Source: Pleurocapsa minor GSE-CHR-MK 17-07R (GTDB lineage: Bacteria; Chloroflexota; Anaerolineae; Aggregatilineales; Phototrophicaceae). From it: DNA of 64,000 bases. Where the stretch lies: contig JAHHHY010000012.1 of assembly GCA_019359125.1 (NCBI GenBank), positions 140,487-204,486 of the forward strand. Direction: 5' to 3'. The stretch's first letter is position 1; each line of letters opens with the position of its first letter. Made by a program: the position numbers and the translations under genes. The notes under the pieces were generated by a model that worked only from the letters and a program-made list of their open reading frames with translations, made no database searches and was not told where the DNA came from. Of the stretch, positions 7,619 to 16,097 are shown one piece after another.

Positions 7619-10162
7619 ATGTCTACAGCCGATCACCCAACGCCTGTGACGCCATTACCAGGCCAGCCATTTCACCCGCTAACAGACCGCACCCTGCTGG
7701 AGCTGATTCAGGACGCTGTGGTTGTTTTTGATCCCGCTACCGAGCAGGTGCTGGAGGCCAACACCCTCGCCTGCGAACTGTATGGCTACAGCTACGAAGA
7801 GTTCCTGAACCTCAATCTTGAGGAAGTGTCCACCAACGTCATACACGGCAAGCAAGTGCTGGCCGATCTGCTGGCCGATCCAGATGCCAATCGACAGATT
7901 GAGCTGACGCAGCTACGCAAAGACAAAACCCCGATCGTGGTGCAGATCCAGTCGCGGCGCACCACATGGCGCGGCCAGGACGCCATCATCACGCTCAACC
8001 GTGATATCACCCATTACCGGCGCACCCAGCGCGAGCTGGAGCAGTCTGAAGAACGCTTCGGGCGCATTTTTCACGCCAGCCCGGCAGCCACCATGCTCAT
8101 CAGCCCGTCCGGCTGGCTGATGGACGCCAATGACAGCTTCTTCAAGCTGACCGGCTGGCAGCGAGGGGACATCGTCGGCAGAAATATGCATGACTTTGGC
8201 ATCTTCCCGGATGACCTGGTGGGCGTCATTCAGGCGCTGGCTGACCAGCAGCATTTGAGCGATTACGAGACGCGTGTGAGTACGCGTGCGGGCGATATCC
8301 GCCAGTGCGTGTCGTCGTATGAATGGGTGGAGCTGAATGGCGAGCTGGTTATTCTGGCCCAATTGTTCGACCTGACCGACCGCCTGCGCACCGAAAACAA
8401 GCTGCGTGAGAGCGAAGCGCGCCTGCGCAATCTGCTGACAGAAGAAGAACGGCGCAACCGCGAGGCCACGCTGCTTAACCGCGTGCGCAGCATCATCGTG
8501 CATGATATGGACCAGCAGGCCGCCATCCGCACCGTGGTCGAGGGACTGCACGAGTTGTATGGCTACACCCATGTCAGCATCTATTTCGTGAAAGAGGACG
8601 GGCTGCACCTGCAACATCAGGTGGGCTACGAGAATGTATTGGAAGTCATCCCGAAAGGATCGGGCGTCAGCAGCCGCGTCGTCAGCACCGGAAAGCCGGT
8701 CTTTGTGGCAGATGTCACCAAAGACCCGGACTTCATCGCGCCGGTAGCGAATATCGGCTCAGAAATCTGTGCACCGCTGTTCATCCAGGAAGCGATCATT
8801 GGCACACTGAATGTCGAAACCGTGCAGGGCCATCCGCTGACTGAAACAGATCTTAACCTGATTGTCTCGCTGAGTGAACAGCTCAGCCTGGCGCTGCATC
8901 GCACCCAGTTATATGAATCGGCGATGGCACAGCGCGAACTGGCCGAAAATCTGGCGCGCAAGAACGCCGCGCTGTATTCGGAAACGCTGTCGTATGCCGA
9001 GGACCTGGAAATCCGCGTGGTCGAGCGCACAACGCAATATCAGCAGGCCAAAGAACAGGTGGAGGCCGTGCTGAATGCCAGCGGAGACGGCATCCTGTTG
9101 GTCAACATGCAGGGCATCATCAAGCAGTGCAATCCAGCACTGGCCAATCTGCTGAAAAGCACCAGTCATGCGCTACTGGGCCTGAACTTCTTTAACATGC
9201 TCGACCATTCAACCCGTGATCTGCTGGTGCAAAGCGTGCAGCAGGTGATGAATACCGGCGAACAGCATCGCGTGGATGTGCTGCTGCATGCCTATGATAG
9301 CGAGAAGATCACCGCCGAAGCGATCATCGACGAACTGAAGACCAGCTCGTGGGGGGAAACGCTGGTCGTCATCAGCGTGCGTGATGTGACGGCACAGCAC
9401 AAACTGGAAACCGAGCTGCGCGAGGCGCTGGACAAGGAACGCCAGCTGGTGGAGCTGAAGTCGCGGTTTGCCTCGATGGCCTCACATGAATTTCGCACAC
9501 CGCTGGCGCTGATCCGTTCATCCGCCGACCTGCTGCGCATGTACTACGACCGCATGAGCACGGAACGACGCGAGATTTCATTTGACACGATCATCGGCCA
9601 GGTGCGCCAGCTCACCATGCTGATCGACGACCTGCTGCTGATCAGCCGCGCCGATACGCTGGGCAGCGAATACAATCCGCGCCCAACCGATATCGTGCGC
9701 CTGTGCCAGAACATCACCGATGAAATTCAGATGCTGGCGCTCACCCACACGATCCGTTTCACGGGCCCTGACAACCTGCCTCCTGTGATGCTTGATCCCG
9801 ATTTGCTGCGCCGCGCCGTGTCGAACCTGCTGGTCAATGCGATCAAGTATTCGCCCGATGACACACTGGTAAATTTCAGCCTGGCGCACGAGGTCCATTC
9901 CAGCCATGGCACCCTGATTATCCGCGTGCAGGACTATGGCATCGGCATCCCGCGCGCCTCCCTCCGCAACCTGTTCAGCACGTTCTTCCGCGCCCCCAAC
10001 GCGCGCGATATCCCTGGCACCGGCCTGGGCCTGGCCATCGTCAAACGGGCCATCGATGCCCATCGCGGCACCGTGACCGCGCATTCGCAGGAAAATGTGG
10101 GCACCACCTTCATCATCCGTTTGCCGGCTGTGCCCGCGCCTCCCCCGGACGAAGACGCATAG
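7619..10162 (+). CDS. Cytoplasmic multi-sensor histidine kinase (PAS-PAS-GAF-PAS-HisKA-HATPase)
   Basis: An 847-residue kinase with no transmembrane segment. Domains in order: PAS about 25-130, PAS about 145-260 (SPSGWLMDANDSFFKLTGW), GAF about 280-435, a short coiled coil, PAS about 480-600, HisKA with the phospho-acceptor His623 (ASHEFRTPLALIRSS), and HATPase with N box (LLVNAIKYSP, ~736), G1 (DYGIGIP, ~772) and G2 (GTGLGLAIV, ~800). It should autophosphorylate in response to soluble or redox signals and pass phosphate to a response regulator, but no receiver-domain gene is adjacent, so it is an orphan. A bidirectional terminator separates it from citrate synthase. Confidence 0.93.
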   Translation: MSTADHPTPVTPLPGQPFHPLTDRTLLELIQDAVVVFDPATEQVLEANTLACELYGYSYEEFLNLNLEEVSTNVIHGKQVLADLLADPDANRQIELTQLRKDKTPIVVQIQSRRTTWRGQDAIITLNRDITHYRRTQRELEQSEERFGRIFHASPAATMLISPSGWLMDANDSFFKLTGWQRGDIVGRNMHDFGIFPDDLVGVIQALADQQHLSDYETRVSTRAGDIRQCVSSYEWVELNGELVILAQLFDLTDRLRTENKLRESEARLRNLLTEEERRNREATLLNRVRSIIVHDMDQQAAIRTVVEGLHELYGYTHVSIYFVKEDGLHLQHQVGYENVLEVIPKGSGVSSRVVSTGKPVFVADVTKDPDFIAPVANIGSEICAPLFIQEAIIGTLNVETVQGHPLTETDLNLIVSLSEQLSLALHRTQLYESAMAQRELAENLARKNAALYSETLSYAEDLEIRVVERTTQYQQAKEQVEAVLNASGDGILLVNMQGIIKQCNPALANLLKSTSHALLGLNFFNMLDHSTRDLLVQSVQQVMNTGEQHRVDVLLHAYDSEKITAEAIIDELKTSSWGETLVVISVRDVTAQHKLETELREALDKERQLVELKSRFASMASHEFRTPLALIRSSADLLRMYYDRMSTERREISFDTIIGQVRQLTMLIDDLLLISRADTLGSEYNPRPTDIVRLCQNITDEIQMLALTHTIRFTGPDNLPPVMLDPDLLRRAVSNLLVNAIKYSPDDTLVNFSLAHEVHSSHGTLIIRVQDYGIGIPRASLRNLFSTFFRAPNARDIPGTGLGLAIVKRAIDAHRGTVTAHSQENVGTTFIIRLPAVPAPPPDEDA

Positions 10163-10176
10163 ATGCAATCAGACAA

Positions 10177-10208
10177 ACAAAAAGGCACCTTTGCGGGTGC
10201 CTTTTTTT
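10177..10208. terminator. Bidirectional terminator between sensor kinase and citrate synthase
   Basis: A 9-bp stem AAAGGCACC / GGTGCCTTT (10181-10189, 10196-10204) has an A-rich left flank and a T-run on the right, so it can end both convergent transcripts. Confidence 0.85.
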
Positions 10209-10233
10209 GTTCAGCTACAGGCAGGTCAGGCGA

Positions 10234-11385
10234 CTAGCCGCGCTCGGCCAGCGGCACATACGGCTGATCGACAGCGCCGGTATACAGCACATCCGGGCGC
10301 ATCAGGCGGTTGTTGGAGGCCTGTTCCATGATGTGCGCGGTCCAGCCAGCCATACGGCTCATGGCGAACAGCGGCGTGAACATATCCACATCCAGGTCGA
10401 GCGTATAGAGCACGATCGCGCTGAAATAGTCGACGTTCGGATACAGCGTGCGCTCGATGAAATACTGGTCGGCACGGGCCAGCGTCGCCAGGTCATCGGC
10501 GATGCGGAACCACTTCTCGTTGCCACTGCCCTTGGCCAGCGCTTCGGCGCGGTCACGCAGCACGGCAGCGCGCGGGTCCAGCGCCTTGTACACGCGGTGG
10601 CCAATGCCCATGATGCGGCGCTTGCCACTCTTGATGTTGTCCACGAACCACTTTTCGGTGTTGGCGGGATCACCGATTTCGAGGAACATCTTCATCGCTT
10701 CGGTGTTGGCGCCGCCATGAGCGGGGCCCTTCAGCGTGGAGATGCCCGACACGATCGCGCTGTGCATGTCACTGCCGGTGCTCACGGTCACGCGAGTGGC
10801 GAACGTGCTGGCGTTCATGCCGTGTTCGGTCAGCAGCACCATATAGGCGTTGACGGCATCGACGGCGGTCTGTTCCGGCGGCGCGACATCGCGCAGCATG
10901 TAGATGAAGTTTTCGGCCAGGTTGTAGTCGGCGCGCGGGGCAACCGGCTCCAGGCCCTTGCGGATGCGCGGCCAGGCGGCCGCCAGGGTGACGGCCTGCC
11001 CGTTCAGGCGCACGGCCTTGCGGCGATTGGCCTCGGGCGTATTGGTTTCGCTGTCAGGGTCATAGTGCGCCAGCATCGACACCGCCGTGCGCATGATCGC
11101 CATCGGATCAGCGTCTTTCGGCATCGACTTCAGCGCGTCGATCACAGGCTGGGGAACGGCAGCATTTGCGGCAATTTCTGCGCGCAGGGCTTCCAGCTCG
11201 GTCTGGTTCGGCAGGCGATTGTTCCACAACAGATAGACGACTTCTTCGTACAGCGCGTGGGCAGCGAGGTCTTCAATCTTATAGCCTGCGTAAACCAGTT
11301 TTCCCTCGGTGCCGTTGACCAGACTCAGGCGCGATTCGTCAATGATGACGTTGTCGAGCCCCTTATGAATAGTGACATCAGACAT
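10234..11385 (-). CDS. gltA: Citrate synthase
   Basis: Condenses acetyl-CoA and oxaloacetate to citrate, the entry step of the TCA cycle. The 383-residue protein is the short (type I, dimeric) form. Diagnostic segments: GMNASTFATRV with the preceding active-site His (LTEHGMN), GPAHGGANTEAMKM, the second active-site His in MGIGHRVYKALDPRA, and the catalytic Asp in LYPNVDYFSAIVLY. The start ATG has GAGGAG 8 nt upstream. An extended -10 promoter lies 31 bases before the start codon. A 2-methylcitrate synthase activity is possible for this subgroup, but no prp genes are nearby. Confidence 0.95.
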   Translation of the reverse strand: MSDVTIHKGLDNVIIDESRLSLVNGTEGKLVYAGYKIEDLAAHALYEEVVYLLWNNRLPNQTELEALRAEIAANAAVPQPVIDALKSMPKDADPMAIMRTAVSMLAHYDPDSETNTPEANRRKAVRLNGQAVTLAAAWPRIRKGLEPVAPRADYNLAENFIYMLRDVAPPEQTAVDAVNAYMVLLTEHGMNASTFATRVTVSTGSDMHSAIVSGISTLKGPAHGGANTEAMKMFLEIGDPANTEKWFVDNIKSGKRRIMGIGHRVYKALDPRAAVLRDRAEALAKGSGNEKWFRIADDLATLARADQYFIERTLYPNVDYFSAIVLYTLDLDVDMFTPLFAMSRMAGWTAHIMEQASNNRLMRPDVLYTGAVDQPYVPLAERG

Positions 11386-11415
11386 GGTTTTAATCTCCTC
11401 AACAAAGCGAAGCGG

Positions 11416-11424
11416 ATTATATCA
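11416..11424 (-). promoter_or_regulatory. Promoter of citrate synthase (extended -10)
   Basis: On the minus strand the sequence reads TGATATAAT, an extended -10 element with a perfect TATAAT (11421-11416). No convincing -35 hexamer is visible, as expected for extended -10 promoters. Confidence 0.6.
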
Positions 11425-11535
11425 CAGCGGTAGCCCCAGACTGAGTCCTTTTATCGATCATTAAACGTTGGCAGCGAGACGCCGAAATTTCGTCATTCCT
11501 TAAACGTTTTCTAACGCTGTGTTTGCACCAGAAAC

Positions 11536-11565
11536 TTGACAATCATCGAAAGGGCGTGATACTCT
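11536..11565 (+). promoter_or_regulatory. Promoter of the sulfur-amino-acid locus
   Basis: TTGACA (11536-11541), an 18-nt spacer and TACTCT (11560-11565) preceded by TG one base upstream (extended -10). The predicted transcription start falls at 11572-11573, that is on the ATG of the leader peptide, so the transcript would be leaderless. Confidence 0.75.
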
Positions 11566-11572
11566 TTCTCGC

Positions 11573-11704
11573 ATGCCAAACACGATCTTTGCTACTTCCC
11601 GTTCAAATGCCACCAGCGCCACGATGATGTGCGCTTGTATGATGTGTTGCATGCAGAACACGGATCACGTCCGGGACGAGTGGCGCCTGCGCGGCTGTAT
11701 CTAG
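11573..11704 (+). CDS. Cys/Met-rich leader peptide (putative attenuator)
   Basis: A 43-codon reading frame, ATG 11573 to TAG 11702-11704. Codons 18-27 (11624-11653) read MMCACMMCCM: five Met and four Cys in ten residues. One more Cys is the penultimate residue. The ATG sits at the predicted transcription start, so translation would begin without a Shine-Dalgarno. An intrinsic terminator follows 21 nt after the stop, and genes for homocysteine/methionine and cysteine-related sulfur transfer follow that. By analogy with his, trp and leu leaders, the peptide itself need not act; ribosome progress through the Cys/Met run would set the RNA fold. Translation is not shown by sequence alone. Confidence 0.75.
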   Translation: MPNTIFATSRSNATSATMMCACMMCCMQNTDHVRDEWRLRGCI

Positions 11705-11725
11705 CCGCACGATTCACGCAAGCAC

Positions 11726-11757
11726 AAAGCCACCCCGACCGGGTGGCTTTTTTGTTT
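11726..11757 (+). terminator. Attenuator terminator upstream of hcyD
   Basis: A 10-bp perfect stem AAAGCCACCC / GGGTGGCTTT (11726-11735, 11741-11750), loop CGACC, then TTTGTTT. It lies between the leader peptide and hcyD. A possible antiterminator partner is GTGGC at 11680-11684, inside the leader frame just after the Cys/Met run, which can pair with GCCAC at 11729-11733. Confidence 0.85.
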
Positions 11758-11780
11758 GCTGAGTCAGGATAAAGGAACCG

Positions 11781-12215
11781 ATGAACGTCACGCTGAGTCA
11801 TTCACTGCAAGAAGAAATTGTGTCGCAGATGCAGGACTGTTTCCCCAATGAAGGGGGTGGCTTCCTGCTGGGTGAAATCGACGACGACAATATCACCATT
11901 CGTGAAATCGTCCAGATCGAGAACTCGTTCGAGGCTGAAGAGCAGTATCACCGCTATGCCATGACGCCGCAGAACTGGGTGAAGATGGAAGATACTGCCG
12001 AGGAAAAAGGCCTGACGTTGGTGGGCTATTACCACAGCCACCCGTCCAGCCCGGCCATCCCCAGCAAGTATGACCGCGATCATGCGCTGCCAAACTTCAT
12101 CTACATCATCACAGCTGTATATACCGGCCCGAAGTGCCTGGAACAGCGCGTGTGGCGACTGCGCGAAGATCGCAGCCAGTTCGACGAAGAAGAACTGATC
12201 GTCGAACATGACTAA
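11781..12215 (+). CDS. hcyD: JAMM/MPN+ metalloprotease, HcyD/Mec-like
   Basis: A 144-residue Zn protease. The JAMM motif is complete: Glu24 (PNEGGG), then H85-S-H87 with seven residues to Ser95 and Asp98 (YYHSHPSSPAIPSKYD). Prokaryotic members of this family cut at the C-terminal Gly-Gly of ubiquitin-like sulfur carriers. Mec releases Cys from CysO-Cys; HcyD trims the carrier HcyS and later releases homocysteine. The carrier encoded at 16098 ends in Gly-Gly-Gln, which fits a trimming role. The ATG has AAAGGA (11771-11776) upstream. It is the first full gene after the Cys/Met attenuator. Confidence 0.85.
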   Translation: MNVTLSHSLQEEIVSQMQDCFPNEGGGFLLGEIDDDNITIREIVQIENSFEAEEQYHRYAMTPQNWVKMEDTAEEKGLTLVGYYHSHPSSPAIPSKYDRDHALPNFIYIITAVYTGPKCLEQRVWRLREDRSQFDEEELIVEHD

Positions 12216-12219
12216 CGGG

Positions 12220-12300
12220 ACTTTCGGTGGCCGCAGCCAGGCTGCCCACCGCGAACCAATCTGAGAGGAACATCGCGGGGGCTGACCCGCGGTTTCAAAG
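12220..12300 (+). other. Intergenic region with two hairpins, hcyD to rhodanese
   Basis: Two potential stems are visible: CGGTGG / CCACCG (about 12228-12251) and CGCGGG / CCCGCG (about 12275-12292). Neither has a U-tract, and I could not match the region to the SAM or TPP riboswitch cores. They may be processing or stability structures. Confidence 0.35.
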
Positions 12301-12325
12301 GGAACAAAGGGAGAGGTTTTTCACC

Positions 12326-13165
12326 ATGACTGATGCACTCGTCACCACCCAGTTCGTCGACGATAACCTGAGCAGCGGGAAATTCCGCCTCGTGGAAGTC
12401 GACGTCGACACCACCCAGTACGACACAGGCCACGCACCGGGCGCAGTCTCGTTCAACTGGCAGACGCAGCTTCAGGATGGCGTCGCCCGCGACATCATCT
12501 CGCAGGAAGACTTCGAGACGCTGCTGAGCCAGCATGGCATCGGCAACGACACCTGGGTCGTGCTGTACGGCGACAACAACAACTGGTTTGCAGCCTACGC
12601 GCTGTGGCTGTTCCAGTATTATGGCCACGAGAATGTCAGTCTGATGGACGGCGGCCGCAAAAAATGGCTGGCCGAAAATCGTGAAACCACCACCGCAGTT
12701 CCCACCTTCCCCGCCACCACCTACAAAGTCACCAAAATCAATGCAGACTACCGCGCCGACCGCGATTACGTGCGCGCGCGCCTGGAAAAGAGCGAGTTTG
12801 CGCTGGTGGACGTGCGCAGCCCCGCCGAATACGTGGGCGACATCATCGCGCCGCCGGGCATGAGCGAAACCGCCCAGCGCCCCGGCCACATCCCCGGTGC
12901 CCGCAATATCCCGTGGGCGCAGGCCGTCACCGAAGACGGCTCGTTCAAGAGCAAGGCAGAGCTGGAAGCGCTGTACGGCAGCAAGGGCGTCAGCAAGGAC
13001 GCCAAAGATGTGGTCGCCTACTGCCGCATCGGTGAGCGCAGCAGCCACACCTGGTTCGTGCTCAAGTACATTCTCGGCTATGAAAATGTCCGCAATTACG
13101 ACGGCTCGTGGACGGAATGGGGCAACCTGATCGGCGCCCCCATCCGCAAGGGCGACCAACCGTAA
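12326..13165 (+). CDS. Two-domain rhodanese (thiosulfate or mercaptopyruvate sulfurtransferase)
   Basis: A 279-residue tandem rhodanese. The N-terminal domain (about 10-120) has [16 protein letters not shown] but no Cys in its active-site loop (VLYGDNNNW), so it is structural. The C-terminal domain (about 150-270) has the catalytic Cys233 in [12 protein letters not shown]; the CRIGERS loop is of the thiosulfate sulfurtransferase type. It would carry sulfane sulfur as a persulfide. Its position between the JAMM protease and MetY suggests it feeds sulfur to the carrier protein through the E1-like enzyme at 17328. ATG 12326 follows AGGGAGAGG; an ATG-less extension upstream is not supported. Confidence 0.9.
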   Translation: MTDALVTTQFVDDNLSSGKFRLVEVDVDTTQYDTGHAPGAVSFNWQTQLQDGVARDIISQEDFETLLSQHGIGNDTWVVLYGDNNNWFAAYALWLFQYYGHENVSLMDGGRKKWLAENRETTTAVPTFPATTYKVTKINADYRADRDYVRARLEKSEFALVDVRSPAEYVGDIIAPPGMSETAQRPGHIPGARNIPWAQAVTEDGSFKSKAELEALYGSKGVSKDAKDVVAYCRIGERSSHTWFVLKYILGYENVRNYDGSWTEWGNLIGAPIRKGDQP

Positions 13166-13265
13166 TTCCGGCCTCACGGCAGCATCCGCGGGCGGGCCTG
13201 ATTCCCGCCCCATCACATCTTTCAGCAGCCGAATACCCGACCGATTCTTCAGGAAAGCGACAAGC

Positions 13266-14588
13266 ATGAGCACAAACGGAACAGGCAAGCACGAACAGGG
13301 ATTTCTGACCAAGGCGCTGCACGCCGGCTACTCGCCCGACCCGACCACGGGCGCGCGCGCTGTGCCGATTTACCAGACGACATCGTATCAGTTCCGCGAC
13401 ACCGACCACGCCGCCGCGCTGTTTGCGCTGGCCGAGCCGGGCAACATCTACACCCGTATCATGAACCCGACCACGGCGGTGTTTGAAGAACGCATCGCCG
13501 CGCTGGAAGGCGGCATCGGCGCGCTGGCCACCGCATCCGGCCAGTTTGCCGAGACGCTGGCCATCCTCACGCTGGCCAACAGCGGTGACGAAATCATCAG
13601 CTCGGCCGCGCTGTACGGCGGCACCTACACCCTGTTTGCCTACAGCCTGAAGCGCCTGGGCATCACCACCCATTTCGTGCAGGGCACCAACCCGGCCGAC
13701 TTCGAGAAGCTGATCAACAGCAAGACGAAGGCCATTTACCTTGAAACCATCGGCAACCCGAAGCTGGAAGTCCCCGATTTTGAGGGCATCACCGCCGTCG
13801 CCAAGGCGCACGGCATCCCCGTCATCGTCGATAACACCTTCGGCACGCCGTACCTGTTCCAGCCGTTCAAGTGGGGCGTGAACATCAGCCTGCACAGTAC
13901 CACCAAGTGGATCGGCGGCCACGGCCTGAGCATCGGCGGCGTGCTGATCGACGGCGGCAACTTCGACTGGAAGGCCAGCGGCCGTCACGACGGCATCGTC
14001 AAGCCGGAACCCGCCTATCACGGCGCGGTGCTGGCGGATGTGCTGGGCGCGGCAGCGTTCATCGGGCGCGCCCGTGTGGTCGGCCTGCGCGACTTCGGCG
14101 GCAGCCAGGCACCCTTTAATTCGTTCCTGAATATCATCGGCCTGGAGACACTGGCCCTGCGCGTGCAGCGCCACGTGGACAACGCGCTGGCGGTGGCCCA
14201 GTATCTGGAGCAGCACCCGTCTGTGTCATGGGTCAATTATCCCGGCCTGCCCAGCCACGAAAGCTACGAACGCGCGCAGAAGTATCTGCCCAAGGGCGCG
14301 GGCGCGGTCATCGGCTTTGGCATCAAGGGCGGCAAGACGGCCGGCCGCAACTTCATCGACAACCTGAAGGTGTTCTCGCACCTGGCCAATGTGGGCGATG
14401 CGCGTTCGCTGGCGATTCACCCGGCCACGACCACGCACAGCCAACTCAGCGCCGAAGAACAGGCATCCACCGGCGTCAGCGAAGACTATATCCGCCTGGC
14501 AGTCGGCATCGAAGACATCAACGATATCCTGGCCGATCTGGATCAGGCGCTGGCGATTTCGCAGGGCGTCACGCAGCACGCGGTGTAA
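13266..14588 (+). CDS. metY: O-acetylhomoserine sulfhydrylase MetY
   Basis: A PLP enzyme that replaces the acetyl group of O-acetylhomoserine with sulfur to make homocysteine. The 440-residue protein shows the Cys/Met-metabolism family pattern: [37 protein letters not shown] with the cofactor-binding Asp, and the PLP Lys214 in [12 protein letters not shown]. Length and the C-terminal SRL-type block ([11 protein letters not shown]) fit MetY rather than cystathionine gamma-synthase. In the HcyS pathway MetY uses a carrier-protein thiocarboxylate instead of free sulfide, which the neighbours here make likely. AGGAAAG lies upstream of the ATG. A 28-bp palindromic repeat follows the stop codon. 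Confidence 0.95.
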   Translation: MSTNGTGKHEQGFLTKALHAGYSPDPTTGARAVPIYQTTSYQFRDTDHAAALFALAEPGNIYTRIMNPTTAVFEERIAALEGGIGALATASGQFAETLAILTLANSGDEIISSAALYGGTYTLFAYSLKRLGITTHFVQGTNPADFEKLINSKTKAIYLETIGNPKLEVPDFEGITAVAKAHGIPVIVDNTFGTPYLFQPFKWGVNISLHSTTKWIGGHGLSIGGVLIDGGNFDWKASGRHDGIVKPEPAYHGAVLADVLGAAAFIGRARVVGLRDFGGSQAPFNSFLNIIGLETLALRVQRHVDNALAVAQYLEQHPSVSWVNYPGLPSHESYERAQKYLPKGAGAVIGFGIKGGKTAGRNFIDNLKVFSHLANVGDARSLAIHPATTTHSQLSAEEQASTGVSEDYIRLAVGIEDINDILADLDQALAISQGVTQHAV

Positions 14589-14607
14589 CGAGACGTTTCA
14601 ATCGCCA

Positions 14608-14635
14608 GTAGGGGCAAGGCATGCCTTGCCCCTAC
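14608..14635. repeat. 28-bp perfect palindrome (GGGGC...GCCCC family)
   Basis: Each half starts GTAGGGGC and the two halves are exact reverse complements, meeting at GGCA|TGCC. It lies between metY and metX without a T-run, so it is not a standard terminator. Related palindromes are at 30520, 30626 and 41178. Confidence 0.9.
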
Positions 14636-14690
14636 GATGATAAGCATCGGCATGTGCGCCCCACGCACAACACAGGCACAAAGGCAGTTC

Positions 14691-15932
14691 ATGAACGCGG
14701 GTCAAAACGGCACCAAAGCATACGTCAGCGCGAACCACGGCCCAGAGCCGGTCGATGGCGCCTACGCGCGTCCGGGGCAAGGCACTGTAGGCATCGTGCA
14801 GCGCCAGGTGGCCCATTTTGACCAGCCGCTGACGCTGCGTTCAGGCCGCGTGCTTGAGGCGTTCGACATCGCATATGAGACGTATGGTACGCTGAATGAC
14901 GATGCCTCGAACGCGATCCTGATCTGCCACGCGTTGTCGGGCGACGCGCACGTGGCTGGCTATTACACGGACGATCCGGCGGAACGACCCGGTTGGTGGG
15001 ACGAGGCTGTCGGGCCGGGCAAAATGTTCGACACCGACCGCTATTTCGTTATTTGCAGCAACGTGCTGGGCGGCTGCCAGGGCAGCACCGGCCCCGCCTC
15101 GCCCGCGCCTGATGGCCGCCCGTATGGCCTGCGCTTCCCGGTCGTGACCATTCACGACATGGTGGCGGCCCAGGCGCGCCTGCTCGATCACCTGGGCATT
15201 CAGCGGCTGTTCAGCGTGGCCGGTGGCAGCATGGGCGCGATGCAGGCGCTGCAATGGGCGGTTGATTTTCCGGAGCGCGTCCATTCGGTGCTGTTTATCG
15301 CCAGCACGCCGGTCTCGTCCACGCAGAATATCGCCTTCAACGAGATCGGGCGGCAGGCCATCATCGCTGACCCGCGCTGGAATGGCGGCGATTACTACGA
15401 CGGGCCGTATCCGGATGCCGGGCTGGCGGTGGCGCGCATGATCGGCCACATCACGTACATGAGCGAGCACTCGCTCAACCAGAAATTCGCGCGCGAGCTG
15501 CAAGGCCATGACGCGCTGCCCTACCGGCTGGATGTGCCGGAGTTTCGCATCGAGAGCTATCTGCGCTATCAGGGTGAAAAATTCACGCAGCGCTTTGATG
15601 CCAACAGCTATCTGTACATCACCAAGGCGCTCGATTATTTCGACATCGCCGACGGCTATGGGTCGATCGATGCCGCGCTGGCGCGGACGCAGGCGCGCTT
15701 TCTGGTGGTCAGTTTCTCCAGCGACTGGCTGTATACCGCCGAACAGGGTCTGGACCTGCTGACCGCGCTGGAACGCGTGAAGAAGCCGGTCGAGTTTCAC
15801 CTGCTTAATGCCGATTTCGGACACGACTCGTTCCTGGTGGAAGTGGAGACGATGAATGCCCTGATCGGGGGCTATCTGACGCGCACATGGGAGACCATGA
15901 GCGAGGAAGCAGCCCGCTCAGCAGAAAGATGA
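14691..15932 (+). CDS. metX: Homoserine O-acetyltransferase MetX
   Basis: Acetylates homoserine, making the MetY substrate. Alpha/beta-hydrolase fold with the nucleophile Ser180 (AGGSMGAMQ), Asp345 (FSSDWLY) and His378 (FGHDSFL), plus the family segments ILICHALSGDAHVAG and NVLGGCQGSTGP. ATG 14691 is chosen because AAAGGCAG precedes it and the domain starts about 35 residues later. The in-frame ATG at 14637 has no ribosome-binding site and lies next to the palindrome. 413 aa. MetX proteins can use acetyl- or succinyl-CoA and I cannot separate these firmly. The tRNA-Cys gene lies 33 bases downstream. Confidence 0.95.
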   Translation: MNAGQNGTKAYVSANHGPEPVDGAYARPGQGTVGIVQRQVAHFDQPLTLRSGRVLEAFDIAYETYGTLNDDASNAILICHALSGDAHVAGYYTDDPAERPGWWDEAVGPGKMFDTDRYFVICSNVLGGCQGSTGPASPAPDGRPYGLRFPVVTIHDMVAAQARLLDHLGIQRLFSVAGGSMGAMQALQWAVDFPERVHSVLFIASTPVSSTQNIAFNEIGRQAIIADPRWNGGDYYDGPYPDAGLAVARMIGHITYMSEHSLNQKFARELQGHDALPYRLDVPEFRIESYLRYQGEKFTQRFDANSYLYITKALDYFDIADGYGSIDAALARTQARFLVVSFSSDWLYTAEQGLDLLTALERVKKPVEFHLLNADFGHDSFLVEVETMNALIGGYLTRTWETMSEEAARSAER

Positions 15933-15965
15933 AGGCTGAACAACCTGTCTGAACAGGTAGCACAT

Positions 15966-16036
15966 GGTGCGTGAGCCAGACGGCCAGGCAACGGTCTGCA
16001 AAACCGTGCAAACGGGTTCGACTCCCGTACGCACCT
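15966..16036 (+). tRNA. trnC: tRNA-Cys (GCA)
   Basis: A complete cloverleaf: acceptor stem GGTGCGT / ACGCACC, D arm GCC-loop-GGC, anticodon arm ACGGT-CTGCAAA-ACCGT with anticodon GCA, a 4-nt variable region and T arm ACGGG-TTCGACT-CCCGT. The discriminator base is T (U73), as in cysteine tRNAs. CCA is not encoded. It lies between metX and hcyS in the same direction, inside the sulfur-amino-acid locus, with no terminator visible on either side. Confidence 0.97.
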
Positions 16037-16097
16037 CTTGATTCTTTAAGTCATGCCGCCCGTCAGGGCGGCCCATTCAAGGAGCAACAGGTACACT

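Noticed and set aside
12216..12325. Possible SAM or TPP riboswitch before the rhodanese gene (CTGAGAGG and hairpins are present)
   Set aside because: The conserved cores of these riboswitches cannot be laid over the sequence. Only two simple hairpins are seen, and regulation is better explained by the attenuator upstream.
13190..13210. GGGCGGG/CCCGCCC hairpin between rhodanese and metY as a terminator
   Set aside because: No T-run follows and both neighbours belong to the same locus. It may be a stability element.
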